A stretch of 64,000 nucleotides of DNA, from positions 1,895,001-1,959,000 of the forward strand of contig NZ_JALJAZ010000001.1 of assembly GCF_022899245.1 (NCBI RefSeq), given 5' to 3'. The DNA comes from Falsirhodobacter halotolerans. Its GTDB lineage: Bacteria; Pseudomonadota; Alphaproteobacteria; Rhodobacterales; Rhodobacteraceae. This document shows positions 44,842 to 58,186 of this stretch, one piece after another. How positions within the stretch are numbered: position 1 is the first letter of the stretch; each line of letters opens with the position of its first letter. Both the position numbers and the translations under genes were made by a program. Under the pieces are notes generated by a model. The model saw nothing but the letters and a program-made list of their open reading frames with translations, ran no database searches and was not told the origin of the DNA.

Positions 44842-46829
44842 CAGCGTGCGCCCCCCGAAAGCGTGACCCATGTGACCAGAACGGCCACGCCGACGACCAT
44901 CGCGAAGGCATAGTGGAAAACATACCCCGACTGCATCCGCTGCGCGAACCGCGTCAGCTTCGGCACGATCCCGAGGGCGACGCCATTCACCGCGCCGTCG
45001 ATCCCGCGCTCATCCCCCCGACGCCACAAAAGGGTGCCAAGGCAGCGGGCGGGCGTGACGAAGATGCGGTCGAAAAGCTCGTCGAAATACCATTTGTTCA
45101 GCAGGAACGCATGGGCGCCCCGCATCCGTTCGGCCATCCGCGCCGGCAGGGCCGGATCCCGGATATACATCGCCCAAGCCAGAACCAGCCCCGACAGCAT
45201 CGCCACGAACGGCGCGACCTTCACCCAGGCGGGGACGTCATGCGCGGCATGGATCATGTGGTTCTCGGGCCCGAGGAACAGCGCACCCTGCCCCATCGGC
45301 ACATCTTCCACGATGTGGAACCATGCGCGGACCGCCGCCTCATCCCCGAAGAACGGGCCATACCACAGCGTTCCGGCCAGAACGGCCCCCACGCCCAGCA
45401 CCGCCAGCGGGATCAGCATCCCGCGCCCGGATTCGTGCGCGTGATCATGCACCTTGGCCGACCCGCGCGGCGCGCCGAAGAAGGTCAGGAAAATCAACCG
45501 CCAGGAATAGAACGCGGTCATCGCCGCGGAAATCACCAGCACCCAGAAGACCAGCCCCGACCCGGCATAGGCCGTCTCGATCACCGCATCCTTGGACACG
45601 AAGCCCGCAAAGCCGATATGGGTCAGCGGAATCCCCACGCCGGTCAGGGCCAGCGTGCCGACCACCATGGCCCAGAAGGTCGCGGGCATCTTGGCGCGCA
45701 GGCCGCCATAGTTGCGCAGATCCTGTTCGCCGCTCATCCCATGGATCACCGAACCGGCGCCAAGGAACAACAAAGCTTTGAAGAAGGCGTGCGTGAACAG
45801 GTGGAACATGGCCACGGAATACACACCCATCCCCGCCGCCACGAACATGTATCCCAGCTGCGACATGGTCGAATAGGCGATGACGCGCTTGATATCGGTC
45901 TGCACCAGCCCGATGGTCGCGGCCACGAAGGCCGAGGCCGCGCCGATCACCACGACCAGCGTCTGCGCATGGGGCGCGAATTCATAGATGGGCGACATGC
46001 GGCACACGAGGAACACGCCCGCCGTCACCATGGTGGCGGCATGGATCAGCGCCGATACCGGCGTCGGCCCCTCCATCGCGTCGGCAAGCCAGGTGTGCAG
46101 ACCCAGCTGCGCCGATTTCCCCATCGCGCCGATGAACAGAAGGACGCCCACGATCTCGGCCGCGTTCCAGTTGATCGACAGGAAGGACACCTGCATCTGC
46201 GCCAGTTCGGGCGCCGCGGCGAACACATCGGTCAATCGGACCGAGTCGGTCAGGAAATACAGCGCGGCGATCGCCAGCAGAAATCCGAAATCTCCCACCC
46301 GGTTGACGACGAAGGCCTTGACCGCCGCCGCATTGGCCGACCCCTTGCGGTAATAGAACCCGACCAGAAGATAGGAGACGAGCCCCACCCCTTCCCAGCC
46401 GAAGAACAGCTGCACCAGATTGTCCGCCGTCACCAGCGTCAGCATGGCGAAGGTGAACAGCGACAGGAAGGCGAAGAACCGGGCGCGGTAATGTTCGCCC
46501 GGGCGGAAATTGTCGTCATGCGCCATATAGCCGAAGCTGTAGAGGTGCACGAGAACCGAGACCGTGTTGACCACGACCAGCATGATCGCGGTCAGACGGT
46601 CCACCCGGACCGACCAATCGCCCATCAGGCTGCCGCTTTCGATCCAGCGCATCAGGACGGCCTGCGTCGCCGGACCCTCGAAGTTCAGGAACACGGCCCA
46701 GGACAGCATGGCCGCCAGAGCCACCAGCGCCGTCGCCACCACCTGCGCCGCCGTCTCCCCCAGAAGCCGCCAGCCGAACCCGCAGATCAGCGCGCCCAGA
46801 AGGGGCGCCAGAACGATGATCGTGGTCAT
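44841..46829 (-). CDS. nuoL: NADH-quinone oxidoreductase subunit L
   Basis: Distal antiporter-like proton pump of complex I, with the long lateral C-terminal helix. The 662-residue protein has [39 protein letters not shown] and [16 protein letters not shown]. Length is normal for NuoL. Confidence 0.96.
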   Translation of the reverse strand: MTTIIVLAPLLGALICGFGWRLLGETAAQVVATALVALAAMLSWAVFLNFEGPATQAVLMRWIESGSLMGDWSVRVDRLTAIMLVVVNTVSVLVHLYSFGYMAHDDNFRPGEHYRARFFAFLSLFTFAMLTLVTADNLVQLFFGWEGVGLVSYLLVGFYYRKGSANAAAVKAFVVNRVGDFGFLLAIAALYFLTDSVRLTDVFAAAPELAQMQVSFLSINWNAAEIVGVLLFIGAMGKSAQLGLHTWLADAMEGPTPVSALIHAATMVTAGVFLVCRMSPIYEFAPHAQTLVVVIGAASAFVAATIGLVQTDIKRVIAYSTMSQLGYMFVAAGMGVYSVAMFHLFTHAFFKALLFLGAGSVIHGMSGEQDLRNYGGLRAKMPATFWAMVVGTLALTGVGIPLTHIGFAGFVSKDAVIETAYAGSGLVFWVLVISAAMTAFYSWRLIFLTFFGAPRGSAKVHDHAHESGRGMLIPLAVLGVGAVLAGTLWYGPFFGDEAAVRAWFHIVEDVPMGQGALFLGPENHMIHAAHDVPAWVKVAPFVAMLSGLVLAWAMYIRDPALPARMAERMRGAHAFLLNKWYFDELFDRIFVTPARCLGTLLWRRGDERGIDGAVNGVALGIVPKLTRFAQRMQSGYVFHYAFAMVVGVAVLVTWVTLSGGAR

Positions 46830-46833
46830 GCCG

Positions 46834-47139
46834 TCAGCCTTTCATCACGTTGACGTCGTCGACGTCGATCGACCGCTTGTTGCGGAAGAAGGTCACGAGG
46901 ATCGCAAGGCCGATCGCCGCCTCGGCCGCGGCCACGGTCAGGACGAACATGGTGAAGATCTGCCCCGTCAGATCGCCCAGGAAGCTGGAAAAGGCGACGA
47001 GGTTGATGTTCACCGCCAGCAGCATCAGTTCGATCGACATCAGGATGACGATCACATTCCTGCGGTTCAGGAAGATGCCGAAGATGCCGATGACGAACAG
47101 CGTCGCCGCGACCACCAGATAATGTTCCAGTCCCACCAT
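46834..47139 (-). CDS. nuoK: NADH-quinone oxidoreductase subunit K
   Basis: Small three-helix membrane subunit (101 residues) lining the central proton path. It has the conserved Glu in [13 protein letters not shown] and the C-terminal [17 protein letters not shown]. It lies four bases before nuoL and 27 after nuoJ. Confidence 0.95.
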   Translation of the reverse strand: MVGLEHYLVVAATLFVIGIFGIFLNRRNVIVILMSIELMLLAVNINLVAFSSFLGDLTGQIFTMFVLTVAAAEAAIGLAILVTFFRNKRSIDVDDVNVMKG

Positions 47140-47166
47140 AGTCTTCCCTCCAACCGCAAGCGGCCC

Positions 47167-47781
47167 TTACAGGCCCTGCCCCGGTTTCACGTCCTTCAGT
47201 TCCAGCGTCTTCGCCGGGTCGCGCCACATTTGGTGCAGCACGTTCTGCCGCTTCACGTCCGTCCGATGGCTGAGCGTCAGCACGATCGCCCCGATCATGG
47301 CGACCAGCAGGATCAACCCCGACATCTGGAACAGCAGCAGATACCGGTCGAACAGGATCAACCCGATCGCGCGCGTGTTCTCGATCTGCACGGGGTCCGG
47401 CGTCACCGCCTGCCGCAGACCCATCGCCCCGTCCGCCTGCACCCAGGCGCCCACGCCCAGGGCCAATTGCACCAGAAGGATCACCCCGATCAGCGCGGCG
47501 ATCGGCGCATGTTTGATCACGCCCGCCTTCAGCTGCGCGAAGTCCACGTCCAGCATCATCACGACGAACAGGAACAGCACCGCCACCGCCCCGACATAGA
47601 CGATCAGCATCAGCATCGCCACGAACTCCGCCCCCAACAGGACGAACAGGCCGGCCGAGGACAGGAAGGTGGTGATCAGCCACAGCACCGCATGGACCGG
47701 GTTGCGGGCCAGCGTCACGCACAGCCCCGCGACGATGGTCACGAAGGCGAAGGCGTAAAAGGCGATATCGGCAACGGTCAT
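47167..47781 (-). CDS. nuoJ: NADH-quinone oxidoreductase subunit J
   Basis: Five-helix membrane subunit of the proton path. The 204-residue protein starts [19 protein letters not shown] and has the family stretch [21 protein letters not shown]. The ATG was chosen over a frame 57 codons longer that overlaps nuoI. The C-terminal 35 residues (RHTD... [19 protein letters not shown]) are soluble. Confidence 0.94.
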   Translation of the reverse strand: MTVADIAFYAFAFVTIVAGLCVTLARNPVHAVLWLITTFLSSAGLFVLLGAEFVAMLMLIVYVGAVAVLFLFVVMMLDVDFAQLKAGVIKHAPIAALIGVILLVQLALGVGAWVQADGAMGLRQAVTPDPVQIENTRAIGLILFDRYLLLFQMSGLILLVAMIGAIVLTLSHRTDVKRQNVLHQMWRDPAKTLELKDVKPGQGL

Positions 47782-47806
47782 GTGGTCATCCCCTGTATCG
47801 GGCCGG

Positions 47807-48304
47807 TCATCGGTAGGGCGCGTCGAGTTCGAGGTTGCGGGCGATCTCCGCCTCCCACCGCGCGCCATTGTCCAGAAGCTTCTGCTTGTCGTAGAACAGC
47901 TCTTCCCGCGTTTCGGTCGAGAACTCGAAATTCGGCCCCTCGACGATGGCATCGACGGGACACGCCTCCTGACAGAAACCGCAATAGATGCATTTCGTCA
48001 TGTCGATGTCATACCGCGTGGTGCGGCGGCTGCCATCCTCGCGCGGTTCGGCGTCGATGGTGATGGCTTGTGCAGGGCACACCGCCTCGCACAGCTTGCA
48101 GGCGATGCAGCGTTCCTCGCCATTGGGATAGCGGCGCAGCGCGTGTTCGCCGCGGAATCGGGGGGACAGAGGGCCCTTTTCATGCGGATAGTTGATGGTC
48201 TCCTTTGGGGCCGCGAAGTATTTGAACCCCAGCTTGAACCCTTTCAGGAAATCGAACAGCAGCGCGTATTTGGTCGCGCGGGCCCAGTCGATCGTCTGTG
48301 CCAT
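47807..48304 (-). CDS. nuoI: NADH-quinone oxidoreductase subunit I
   Basis: Ferredoxin-like subunit carrying clusters N6a and N6b near the quinone site. The 165-residue protein has two [4Fe-4S] motifs, [16 protein letters not shown] and [16 protein letters not shown]. Its stop lies 25 bases from nuoJ and its start two bases after nuoH. Confidence 0.96.
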   Translation of the reverse strand: MAQTIDWARATKYALLFDFLKGFKLGFKYFAAPKETINYPHEKGPLSPRFRGEHALRRYPNGEERCIACKLCEAVCPAQAITIDAEPREDGSRRTTRYDIDMTKCIYCGFCQEACPVDAIVEGPNFEFSTETREELFYDKQKLLDNGARWEAEIARNLELDAPYR

Positions 48305-48306
48305 CG

Positions 48307-49344
48307 TCAGCCTCCCATCGCCCAGCGGGCCCAGAAGCCGCCGAACAGTTCGAATTTCGCCAGAAACGCCACCAGAACCACCCAGGCAAGCGACAGTGGC
48401 AGGAACACCTTCCAGCCGATCCGCATCAATTGGTCATAGCGGTAGCGGGGCGTGATCGCCTTCACCATGGCGAACATGAAGAAGAAGAACGCCATCTTCG
48501 CGACCATCCACAGCACACCGTCGGGCAGGCCCGGAATGGGCGACAGCCAACCGCCGAAGAACAGGATCGACATCAGCGCGCACATCAGGAAGATCGCGAT
48601 GTATTCGCCCGCCATGAACAGCAGGAACGCGGTGGAGGAGTATTCCACCTGATAGCCCGCGACCAGTTCCGACTCCGCCTCGGGCAGATCGAAGGGCGGG
48701 CGGTTGGTTTCCGCCAGCGCGGAAATGAAGAACAGCACCACCATCGGCAGATGCGGCAGCCAATACCAGTTCAACAGCCCGAAATCGCCATCCTGCGCCC
48801 GCACGATGTTGCCGAAATTCATCGACCCGGTGGAGATGATGATCCCGATGATGATCAGGCCCAGCGACACCTCATAGGAGATCATCTGCGCCGCCGAGCG
48901 GAGCGACCCCAGGAACGGGTATTTGGAGTTCGACGCCCAGCCACCCATGATCACGCCATACACCTCCAGCGCCGAAACGGCGAAGACGAACAGCACGGCC
49001 ACGTTGATGTTGGCCAGCACCCAGCCATCGGCGAAGGGGATGACGGCAAAGCCCATCATCGCCAGCGTGAAGGACAAAAGCGGCGCCAGGAAGAAGACGA
49101 AGCGGTCCGCCCCGGCGGGGACCACGATCTCCTTGAAGACGTATTTCATCGCATCGGCGAAGGTCTGCAGCAGCCCCCACGGCCCCACGACGTTCGGTCC
49201 GCGCCGCATCTGAACCGCCGCCCAGATCTTCCGGTCGCCATAGACCATGAAGATCAGCGAGATCATGACGAACGCTACGACCCCCAACGCCTGAAGGGCG
49301 ACGAGGACGAAGATCCCCAAACCTGTCTGGAAAAAGTCAGCCAT
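48307..49344 (-). CDS. nuoH: NADH-quinone oxidoreductase subunit H
   Basis: Membrane subunit that joins the peripheral arm and forms part of the quinone chamber. The 345-residue protein has eight hydrophobic segments, [19 protein letters not shown] and the charged loop [20 protein letters not shown], both diagnostic. Confidence 0.96.
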   Translation of the reverse strand: MADFFQTGLGIFVLVALQALGVVAFVMISLIFMVYGDRKIWAAVQMRRGPNVVGPWGLLQTFADAMKYVFKEIVVPAGADRFVFFLAPLLSFTLAMMGFAVIPFADGWVLANINVAVLFVFAVSALEVYGVIMGGWASNSKYPFLGSLRSAAQMISYEVSLGLIIIGIIISTGSMNFGNIVRAQDGDFGLLNWYWLPHLPMVVLFFISALAETNRPPFDLPEAESELVAGYQVEYSSTAFLLFMAGEYIAIFLMCALMSILFFGGWLSPIPGLPDGVLWMVAKMAFFFFMFAMVKAITPRYRYDQLMRIGWKVFLPLSLAWVVLVAFLAKFELFGGFWARWAMGG

Positions 49345-49356
49345 CCCGTCCCCTCG

Positions 49357-49754
49357 TTACACCGTCGGTATTCCGCTTGCCTTGCAAGCGGCAATGGTCG
49401 GGCGGGCGTCGATCACCCGCTCCCCGTCCGGCGCGTCCTTCGACAGGGCATAGACGGCATCCGCCACCCAGGCCCCGCCCCGTTTATCGATGTTCGTGCG
49501 GATGCGGCGGGCAAAGCCCAAGCCGCGGATCTCCGCATATTGCGCCGCGGCGCAGTCGGTATAGGCGTCGATGTCCGACGAGGCGCGCGGGCGGTCGATC
49601 GCCACACGAAACTGCGCCAGTTCGTCATCGATCATGATCGTCTGCACCCCCAGATGGGTCGGCGCGGGCAGCGGCTCGGCCCCCTCCTCCACGGCGGGGA
49701 TCTCGCGCGGCAGCGTGGTGCAGGCGGACAGGAGAAGAACCACGGCCACCGCCC

Positions 49755-49758
<4 letters not shown>
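49357..49758 (-). CDS. Small lipoprotein within the nuo operon (unknown function)
   Basis: A 133-residue predicted lipoprotein with signal [13 protein letters not shown] (lipobox LLSAC, Cys13). The mature part contains an [17 protein letters not shown] segment and three further cysteines (DCAAA, ACKASG). I do not recognise a family. It is placed between nuoG and nuoH: its ATG overlaps the nuoG stop and nuoH begins 12 bases after it, so it is made with complex I. It would lie outside the cytoplasm, where no conserved complex I subunit is found; an accessory role is speculation. Confidence 0.75.
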
Positions 49759-51755
<1,997 letters not shown>

Positions 51756-51777
51756 CGGCGACCCTTCCCATCTTCCA

Positions 51778-52122
51778 TCATCGGCACGCCCCCGGGAACA
51801 CCCAGTTCGGCGCCTCGTACCGCCCGACCGCCGCCGGGTTGAATCGCATCATCCGCGCGGCGCAGGCCCGCACGGCCACATCCTTGGCAACCTTCCCCTG
51901 ATCGTAACGCAAGGGGTCGGTCGGGCTGTAGATCGCGAGGGTCGCCCCTTCGATCGGCGTGGCCCCGTCGGCCGTGATCACATGCCCCACGCCCGCCGGG
52001 CGCAGAACCGACACATAAGGCCCGTCGGTCAGCGACGGCGCGGGCACCGGCGCGGTCGTGTCGGCACAGCCGGCCAAAGCCGCCAGTCCCGCCACCGCCA
52101 TGATGCCCCGCGCGCCCGTCAT
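51778..52122 (-). CDS. Small lipoprotein within the nuo operon, between nuoF and nuoG (unknown function)
   Basis: A 114-residue predicted lipoprotein: N-terminal [19 protein letters not shown] with lipobox LAGC. The mature domain contains [17 protein letters not shown] and ends NWVFPGACR, with two more cysteines that may pair. No family is recognised. Its ATG overlaps the nuoF stop by four bases and nuoG begins 22 bases after its stop, so it is translationally coupled to complex I genes. It differs in sequence from the other nuo lipoprotein. Confidence 0.75.
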   Translation of the reverse strand: MTGARGIMAVAGLAALAGCADTTAPVPAPSLTDGPYVSVLRPAGVGHVITADGATPIEGATLAIYSPTDPLRYDQGKVAKDVAVRACAARMMRFNPAAVGRYEAPNWVFPGACR

Positions 52123-53414
52123 TCCGCCGCCATCGCCCCCATGCGTCCCGTCCGCTTGGCCTTGATCCGGTCCTCGATCTCCTCGCGGAAATGCCGGACG
52201 AGGCCCTGGATCGGCCATGCGGCCGCATCGCCCAGGGCGCAGATCGTGTGGCCCTCGACCTGCTTGGTCACGTTGACCAGCATGTCGATCTCCTCGACCT
52301 CCGCCTCGCCCCGCACCAGCCGGTCCATGACCCGCATCATCCAGCCCGTGCCCTCGCGGCAGGGCGTGCACTGGCCGCAGCTTTCATGGGCAAAGAACTT
52401 CGACAGCCGCCAGATCGCCTTCACCACATCGGTGGACTGGTCCATGACGATCATGCAGGCGGTCCCGAAGCTGGAGCGGTTTTCCCGCATCCAGTCGTAA
52501 TCCATCAGCGCCTCGTTGCACAGGTCCGCCGGCAGGATCGGACAGCTTGCGCCCCCCGGGATCACGGCCTTGAGGTTCTTCCACCCGCCGCGCACGCCGC
52601 CGCCATGCCGCTCGATCAGCTCGCGCATGGGGATCGACATCGCCTCCTCGACCACGCAGGGCGTGTTGACGTGGCCGGTCATGGCGAACAGCTTCACGCC
52701 CGTGTTGTTCGGACGCCCGAAGCTGGAATACCACTCCGCCCCCCGCCGCAGGATCGTCGGCACGACAGACACGGATTCCACGTTGTTCACCGTGGTGGGC
52801 GAGCCATACAGCCCCGCCCCCGCCGGGAAGGGCGGCTTCATCCGCGGCATCCCCTTGCGCCCCTCAAGGCTCTCCAGAAGCGCCGTTTCCTCGCCGCAGA
52901 TATAGGCGCCCGCACCGTGATGCAGGAACACGTCGAAGTCATAGCCCGATCCGCAGGCGTTGCGGCCAATCAGGCCCGCGTCATACGCTTCGTCGATGGC
53001 GGCCTGAAGGGCCTCCTTCTCGCGGATGTATTCGCCACGGATATAGATATAGGCCGCGACCGCCCCCATCGCGAAACCGGCGACCAGACACCCTTCGACC
53101 AGCGTGTGCGGGTCGTGGCGCATGATCTCGCGGTCCTTGCAGGTCGCGGGTTCGGATTCGTCGGCATTCACCACCAGATAGGCCGGACGCCCGTCCGACT
53201 TCTTCGGCATGAACGACCATTTCAGCCCCGTGGGGAACCCGGCCCCGCCGCGGCCCCGCAAGCCGCTGGCCTTCACCTGATCGATGATCCAGTCGCGCCC
53301 GTTGGCCAAAAGCCCCGCGGTGTTGTCCCACAGCCCGCGCTTGCGCGCCCCGGCCAGGGAACGGTCATACATGCCATAGATGTTTTGGAAGATACGATCC
53401 TGATCCTTCAGCAT
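52119..53414 (-). CDS. nuoF: NADH-quinone oxidoreductase subunit F
   Basis: NADH- and FMN-binding subunit with cluster N3. The 431-residue protein has [17 protein letters not shown] (NADH/FMN), the Rossmann-like [19 protein letters not shown] (FMN region) and [15 protein letters not shown] ([4Fe-4S] ligands). Confidence 0.96.
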   Translation of the reverse strand: MLKDQDRIFQNIYGMYDRSLAGARKRGLWDNTAGLLANGRDWIIDQVKASGLRGRGGAGFPTGLKWSFMPKKSDGRPAYLVVNADESEPATCKDREIMRHDPHTLVEGCLVAGFAMGAVAAYIYIRGEYIREKEALQAAIDEAYDAGLIGRNACGSGYDFDVFLHHGAGAYICGEETALLESLEGRKGMPRMKPPFPAGAGLYGSPTTVNNVESVSVVPTILRRGAEWYSSFGRPNNTGVKLFAMTGHVNTPCVVEEAMSIPMRELIERHGGGVRGGWKNLKAVIPGGASCPILPADLCNEALMDYDWMRENRSSFGTACMIVMDQSTDVVKAIWRLSKFFAHESCGQCTPCREGTGWMMRVMDRLVRGEAEVEEIDMLVNVTKQVEGHTICALGDAAAWPIQGLVRHFREEIEDRIKAKRTGRMGAMAAE

Positions 53415-53421
53415 GATCCCC

Positions 53422-53622
53422 TCACTCCTTCCCGCGCCAGGCGCGTGTGACGGCCACGGCCCCCCAGATGAACCCGGCCAAGGCCAGCGCGTCGAACACC
53501 AGCATCAGTTCCGGGCCCCAACCCTGACGTCCCCCGACGCTCTGGATCAGCATCCAGATCAGCGCGGTGCCCACGATGATCAGGGACGCGCGCCGCCCCT
53601 CGGCTCCGATGCCCCCGCTCAT
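53422..53622 (-). CDS. DUF5337 family small membrane protein
   Basis: A 66-residue protein with two predicted transmembrane helices ([18 protein letters not shown] and [20 protein letters not shown]). It matches the DUF5337 family of Rhodobacterales, found in nuo operons; function unknown. Its ATG overlaps the nuoE stop by four bases and nuoF starts seven bases after its stop. Confidence 0.8.
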   Translation of the reverse strand: MSGGIGAEGRRASLIIVGTALIWMLIQSVGGRQGWGPELMLVFDALALAGFIWGAVAVTRAWRGKE

Positions 53623-54506
53623 GACTTGTCATCCACGGGCTGGCCCGGTTCGGCCTTGGCGGTCCCGCCCGTGGCGACCCCGTCCTCGTCCTTCATCCGC
53701 GCGGCGGGCTTCACCGGGGCTTCCTCCTTGGAAATCCCCGTCTCGTCGATCGGATGCCCTGCGCCGGGGGTGGGTTCGGGCGTCGCCGTCTCCGCCACCT
53801 CGGGCTGGCGCTGCCACGGGGTGCGCAGCGGCACCTCGGTCCCGTCGATGCGGCGCACGGTGTCGCCCAGATCGACCGCGCGTTGCACCGCGCCGTTCAA
53901 CTCCAGCCGCTCGCCTTCGGTCAGGGCGGTCGGCCCGCCCTTTGGCTCGGCCCCGAAGCGGCCGTTCTGCGGGCCGGGACGCGGCACGTCCCCTTCGGCA
54001 AATCGGTCGATCAGCGCGGCCAGCGTCTCGGGGGTCAGATCCTCGTAATTGTCCTTCCCGATCTGGGCCATGGGCGCGTTGGTGCAGGCGCCCAGACACT
54101 CGACCTCCTCCCACGAGAAGCGACCGTCGGCCGAAACCTGGTGCGGATTCGGCGCGATCTTCTCGCGGCAGACGGCGATCAGATCCTCCGCCCCGCAGAT
54201 CATGCAGGTCGTCGTGCCGCAGATCTGGATATGCGCCACGCTGCCCACGGGCGACAGGTGGAACATGAAATAGAACGTCGCCACTTCCAGCGCGCGGATA
54301 TAGGCCATGCCCAGCATGTCCGCGACCGTCTCGATCGCCGGACGGCTCAGCCAACCCTCCTGCTCCTGCGCGCGGAACAGCAGGGGGATGATGGCCGAGG
54401 CCTGACGACCTTCGGGGTATTTGGTGATCTGACCTTCCGCCCAGGCCAGGTTCGCCGGGGTGAAGGCGAAGCGGTCGGGCTGAACGGGGTGCAAGCGGCG
54501 CAGCAT
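53619..54506 (-). CDS. nuoE: NADH-quinone oxidoreductase subunit E, with a long C-terminal tail
   Basis: Thioredoxin-like subunit with [2Fe-2S] cluster N1a. The core (about residues 10-180) has the ligands CGTTTC and CLGAC and [11 protein letters not shown]. Beyond residue 180 the 295-residue protein continues for about 115 residues rich in Glu, Pro, Asp and Thr (for example [19 protein letters not shown]), absent from E. coli NuoE and likely disordered; longer NuoE proteins are known in related genera. The start overlaps the nuoD stop by one base. Confidence 0.93.
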   Translation of the reverse strand: MLRRLHPVQPDRFAFTPANLAWAEGQITKYPEGRQASAIIPLLFRAQEQEGWLSRPAIETVADMLGMAYIRALEVATFYFMFHLSPVGSVAHIQICGTTTCMICGAEDLIAVCREKIAPNPHQVSADGRFSWEEVECLGACTNAPMAQIGKDNYEDLTPETLAALIDRFAEGDVPRPGPQNGRFGAEPKGGPTALTEGERLELNGAVQRAVDLGDTVRRIDGTEVPLRTPWQRQPEVAETATPEPTPGAGHPIDETGISKEEAPVKPAARMKDEDGVATGGTAKAEPGQPVDDKS

Positions 54507-55711
54507 CAGCGGTCAACCTCTCCGAACACGATATCCATGGTGGCGATGATGGCGGACACGTCGGCCAGCTGATGACCCTTGGCCAGATGGTCGATCGCCT
54601 GAAGGTGGGGATAGCCCGGCGCGCGGATCTTGGCGCGATACGGGCGGTTGGTGCCGTCGGCCACAAGGAACACCCCGAATTCGCCCTTCGGCGCTTCGAC
54701 CGCGGCATAGACCTCGCCCGCCGGGACGTGGAACCCTTCGGTATACAGCTTGAAGTGGTGGATCAGCGCTTCCATCGAGCGCTTCATCTCCGCCCGCTTC
54801 GGCGGCGCGATCTTGCCCCGCGCCAGCACATCGCCGGGGTTCTGCCGCAGCAGCGCGCAGGCCTGCTTCACGATCTTCAGCGATTCCCGCATTTCCGCCA
54901 TGCGGCACAGATACCGGTCATAGCAGTCGCCGGACTTGCCCACCGGGATCTGGAAATCGAACTCGTCATAGCATTCGTAGGGCTGCGACCGCCGCAGATC
55001 CCAGGCCAGACCCGAGCCGCGCGCCATGATGCCCGACATGGACCAGTCGAACACGTCCTGCTGGCTGACGATGGCGATATCGACGGTGCGCTGCTTGAAC
55101 ACGCGGTTTTCGGTGATCAGCTCATCCACGCGGTCCAGAACGGCGGGGAACGTCTCGCACCATGCCTCGATATCGTCGATCAGGTCGGGCGGCAGATCCT
55201 GATGCACGCCGCCGGGCCGGAAATAGGCCGCGTGCAAACGCGCACCGCAGGCCCGCTCATAGAACACCATCAGCTCCTCGCGCGGAACGAAGGTCCAGAG
55301 TGGCGCGGTCAGCGCGCCCACGTCCAGCGCGCCGGTGCCGACGTTCATCAGATGGTTCAGCAACCGGCCGATCTCGCAGAACAGCACGCGGATGATCGAG
55401 GCGCGGCGCGGCACCTCCGTCCCCGTCAGCTTTTCGATGGCCAGACACCAGGCATGTTCCTGGTTCATCGGCGTGACGTAATCCAGCCGGTCGAAATAGG
55501 GCAGGTTCTGCAGATAGGTCCGGCTTTCCATCAGCTTTTCGGTGCCGCGGTGCAAGAGACCCACATGCGGATCGCAGCGCTCCACCACCTCGCCGTCCAG
55601 TTCCAGCACCAGACGCAGCACGCCGTGCGCCGCCGGGTGCTGCGGCCCGAAGTTGATGTTGAAGTTGCGGATCTTCTGTTCGCCCGCGGGGGTGGGAAGA
55701 TCGTCCATCAT
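54506..55711 (-). CDS. nuoD: NADH-quinone oxidoreductase subunit D
   Basis: 49-kDa subunit forming the quinone site with NuoB. The 401-residue protein has [19 protein letters not shown] near the N-terminus, the HRGTEKLME quinone-site histidine region and a C-terminus ending DIVFGEVDR. NuoC and NuoD are separate here, unlike the E. coli fusion. Two consecutive ATGs are possible starts. Confidence 0.96.
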   Translation of the reverse strand: MMDDLPTPAGEQKIRNFNINFGPQHPAAHGVLRLVLELDGEVVERCDPHVGLLHRGTEKLMESRTYLQNLPYFDRLDYVTPMNQEHAWCLAIEKLTGTEVPRRASIIRVLFCEIGRLLNHLMNVGTGALDVGALTAPLWTFVPREELMVFYERACGARLHAAYFRPGGVHQDLPPDLIDDIEAWCETFPAVLDRVDELITENRVFKQRTVDIAIVSQQDVFDWSMSGIMARGSGLAWDLRRSQPYECYDEFDFQIPVGKSGDCYDRYLCRMAEMRESLKIVKQACALLRQNPGDVLARGKIAPPKRAEMKRSMEALIHHFKLYTEGFHVPAGEVYAAVEAPKGEFGVFLVADGTNRPYRAKIRAPGYPHLQAIDHLAKGHQLADVSAIIATMDIVFGEVDR

Positions 55712-56334
55712 GGCTTGGCCTTGTCATCGCCGGGAAGGATGTATTCCGCACCCTCCCACGGGCTGAGGAAGTCGAACTGCCGGTATTCCTGCACCAGCTT
55801 CACCGGCTCGTAGACGACGCGCTTCAGCGTCTCGTCATACCGCACCTCGGTATAGCCGGTCGTGGGAAAATCCTTGCGCAGCGGATGGCCGCGAAAGCCG
55901 TAATCCGTCAGCAGGCGGCGCAGGTCGGGATGGCCCGAGAACAGGATGCCGAACATGTCGAACACCTCCCGCTCATACCAGTTGGCCGCCGGATAGACGC
56001 CGGTGATGGACGGCATCATCCCGTCCTCGGCCAGCGCGCATTTGATGCGGATGCGGTGGTTCAGGTGCATCGACAAAAGGTTGTAGACCAGATCGAACCG
56101 CTCTGGCCGTTCGGGGTAATCCACCGCCGTAATGTCGATCAGCGTGCCGAACCGGCAGGCGCCGTCCTGCTTCAGGACTTCCATCACCGCGACGATGGCG
56201 TCGGCCCGCACCTCGACCGTCAACTGCCCATGCGCGATCGCATGGCCCGTCACTGCGTCGGGCAGGCGCAGTTCGATCTGGGCGCCAAGCTCGGCCAGCG
56301 CGTCGAACGTCGTATCGGGAGAGGCGTCGGTCAT
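55708..56334 (-). CDS. nuoC: NADH-quinone oxidoreductase subunit C
   Basis: 30-kDa subunit of the connecting arm. The 208-residue protein has [38 protein letters not shown] (the diagnostic 30-kDa signature) and a C-terminal tail with [12 protein letters not shown]. It overlaps nuoD by four bases. Confidence 0.95.
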   Translation of the reverse strand: MTDASPDTTFDALAELGAQIELRLPDAVTGHAIAHGQLTVEVRADAIVAVMEVLKQDGACRFGTLIDITAVDYPERPERFDLVYNLLSMHLNHRIRIKCALAEDGMMPSITGVYPAANWYEREVFDMFGILFSGHPDLRRLLTDYGFRGHPLRKDFPTTGYTEVRYDETLKRVVYEPVKLVQEYRQFDFLSPWEGAEYILPGDDKAKP

Positions 56335-56350
56335 CGTGGCGTCCCTTTCC

Positions 56351-56884
56351 TTAGCGCGTCAGCGTGCCGGTGCGGCGGATCTTGCGTTGAAGCTGCAGGA
56401 TGCCATACAGCAGCGCCTCCGCCGTGGGGGGGCAGCCGGGAACATAGATATCCACCGGAATCACCCGATCACAGCCCCGCACCACGGAATAGCTGTAGTG
56501 GTAATACCCGCCCCCGTTGGCGCAGGAGCCCATGGAGATGACATAGCGCGGTTCGGGCATCTGGTCATAGACCTTGCGCAGCGCGGGGGCCATCTTGTTG
56601 GTCAGCGTGCCGGCCACGATCATCAGGTCCGACTGGCGCGGCGAGGCGCGGGGCGCCGTTCCGAACCGTTCGATGTCATAGCGCGGCATGGAGGTCTGGA
56701 TCATCTCCACCGCGCAGCAGGCCAGCCCGAACGTCATCCAGTGCAAGCTGCCGGTGCGCGCCCAGTTGATCACATCCTCGGTGGAACTGAGGAGGAACCC
56801 CTTGTCCTGCAACTCCCGGTTCAGGGCTTGCGTCGCGACCTCGGGGTCGCCGCCCGCGCGGTTCACGGATGTGCTCAGGCCCAT
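56351..56884 (-). CDS. nuoB: NADH-quinone oxidoreductase subunit B
   Basis: PSST subunit with cluster N2, the final electron donor to quinone. The 177-residue protein has the adjacent cysteines in [26 protein letters not shown] and [17 protein letters not shown]. The start [12 protein letters not shown] lies inside nuoA (10-base overlap); a longer frame in the same direction would run through nuoA and is discarded. Confidence 0.95.
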   Translation of the reverse strand: MGLSTSVNRAGGDPEVATQALNRELQDKGFLLSSTEDVINWARTGSLHWMTFGLACCAVEMIQTSMPRYDIERFGTAPRASPRQSDLMIVAGTLTNKMAPALRKVYDQMPEPRYVISMGSCANGGGYYHYSYSVVRGCDRVIPVDIYVPGCPPTAEALLYGILQLQRKIRRTGTLTR

Positions 56885-57240
56885 TCCAACGCCCCCTTCT
56901 TCCATTCGTAGATGAATCCGACCGTCAACACCCCAAGGAATACCATCATCGACCAGAACGCCGCCATGGAGATGTCGCCGAAGGCCACGGCCCACGGGAA
57001 CAGGAACGCCACCTCAAGGTCGAAGATGATGAACAGGATGGAGACGAGATAGAAGCGCACGTCGAACTTCATCCGCGCGTCGTCGAACGCGTTGAACCCG
57101 CATTCATAGGCCGACACCTTTTCCGGGTCGGGATTGCGCACCGCGATGAGGGCCGCCGCCAGAAGCAGAACCAGCCCCAAGGCCACGGTGATCCCAAGGA
57201 AAACGATGAGCGGGAAGTACTCTCGGAGAAGTTCGTCCAC
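56875..57240 (-). CDS. nuoA: NADH-quinone oxidoreductase subunit A (GTG start)
   Basis: Three-helix membrane subunit near the quinone site. The 121-residue protein begins at a GTG preceded by AAGGAG at six bases, [16 protein letters not shown], and has the conserved loop with [26 protein letters not shown] in which the Cys is redox-sensitive in homologues (quoted here in two parts: KVSAYECGF, then FDVRFYLV). First gene of the nuo run. Confidence 0.95.
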   Translation of the reverse strand: MDELLREYFPLIVFLGITVALGLVLLLAAALIAVRNPDPEKVSAYECGFNAFDDARMKFDVRFYLVSILFIIFDLEVAFLFPWAVAFGDISMAAFWSMMVFLGVLTVGFIYEWKKGALEWA

Positions 57241-57296
57241 GAGTGGCTCCTTCAGCCAGCACCCACCTCAGAGTGCGCGAAAAGTTGCTGCGCTTC

Positions 57297-57324
57297 ATGT
57301 ATCCTTGGAAGGCACAGGGGTCAA
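57297..57324 (-). promoter_or_regulatory. Probable promoter of the nuo operon
   Basis: On the minus strand TTGACC is followed after 15-17 bases by GGATACAT, a fair -10. It lies 57-84 bases upstream of the nuoA GTG. No FnrL-type TTGAT-N4-ATCAA site was found beside it. Confidence 0.5.
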
Positions 57325-57425
57325 CCGAGCACGGGGAATGGCCACGTCAGTAAAATAAGGGAAAGCGCACCCGATGATCAAAAAATATTCTTTGGGATAC
57401 CCGCGCATTCGACGGCATACCGAAA

Positions 57426-58091
57426 TCATCGGACAAGCCGGTCCATCACGGCCTCCAGATCGGCATAGCGGTGCAGGAGCGCGTCGGGCTTCAGCGCCGC
57501 CACCGCCCCGCCCGCCGGGCCGAAGGTCACCAGCGCCACGGGCACCCCGGCCGCCGCCCCGGTCTTCAGGTCCGTCTCGGTATCCCCGACCAGGAACGAC
57601 CGCCCCACCTCGCCCCCCGCGCGCCGGACCGCCTCGAGGTAGGGGGCCGCGTCGGGTTTGCGGGTGGGCAGCGTGTCGGCCCCGATCATCGCGTCGAACA
57701 GGTCCGTCACCCCCAGATGCGCAAGCAGCGTATGGGCCAGACCCTCGGGCTTGTTGGTGCAGACCGCCGTCGCAACTCCGGCGCGGCGCAGCCCCTCGAC
57801 GGCCGCCACCGCGCCGGGATAAAGGGTCGTGTGCACCGCGATCGCCTGGCCATAGGCCTCCAGCAGGATCGGGAATTGCCGGTCGATATCGGCATCGGTG
57901 AAGGCCGTCCCCACCCGCTCGAACCCCAGCTTCAGCATGGCCCGCGCGCCACGCACCGCCGTCGCCGCATCCTCCACCGGATGCAGGCGGTCGCCATGCC
58001 CCAATGCGCGAAAGCAGTGGTTGGCCGACGCCACCAGATCGGCGGAGGTGTCGGCCAGCGTCCCGTCCAGATCGAATACCACGCAACGCAT
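57426..58091 (-). CDS. gph: Phosphoglycolate phosphatase (HAD superfamily)
   Basis: Removes phosphate from 2-phosphoglycolate. The 221-residue protein has the HAD motif I FDLDGTL (Asp7 and Asp9), motif II CTNKP and the motif IV region LVGDTETDLKTGAAAG. The ATG giving MRCVVFDLDGTL follows GGAGG-like CCGGAGG. Other HAD substrates cannot be excluded. It is divergent from glmU. Confidence 0.85.
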   Translation of the reverse strand: MRCVVFDLDGTLADTSADLVASANHCFRALGHGDRLHPVEDAATAVRGARAMLKLGFERVGTAFTDADIDRQFPILLEAYGQAIAVHTTLYPGAVAAVEGLRRAGVATAVCTNKPEGLAHTLLAHLGVTDLFDAMIGADTLPTRKPDAAPYLEAVRRAGGEVGRSFLVGDTETDLKTGAAAGVPVALVTFGPAGGAVAALKPDALLHRYADLEAVMDRLVR

Positions 58092-58186
58092 CTTGAAACC
58101 TCCGGTAAGACAGTGTGACCGCCCCGCCCCTTGCGGTGCCCCGCCCAAGGGGTAAAACCAGCGGCAGACAAAGACCAGAGGGACAT

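Noticed and set aside
57241-57425. FnrL-type TTGAT-N4-ATCAA site in the nuo promoter region
   Set aside because: A TTGAT occurs on the minus strand but no ATCAA half-site follows at the right spacing.
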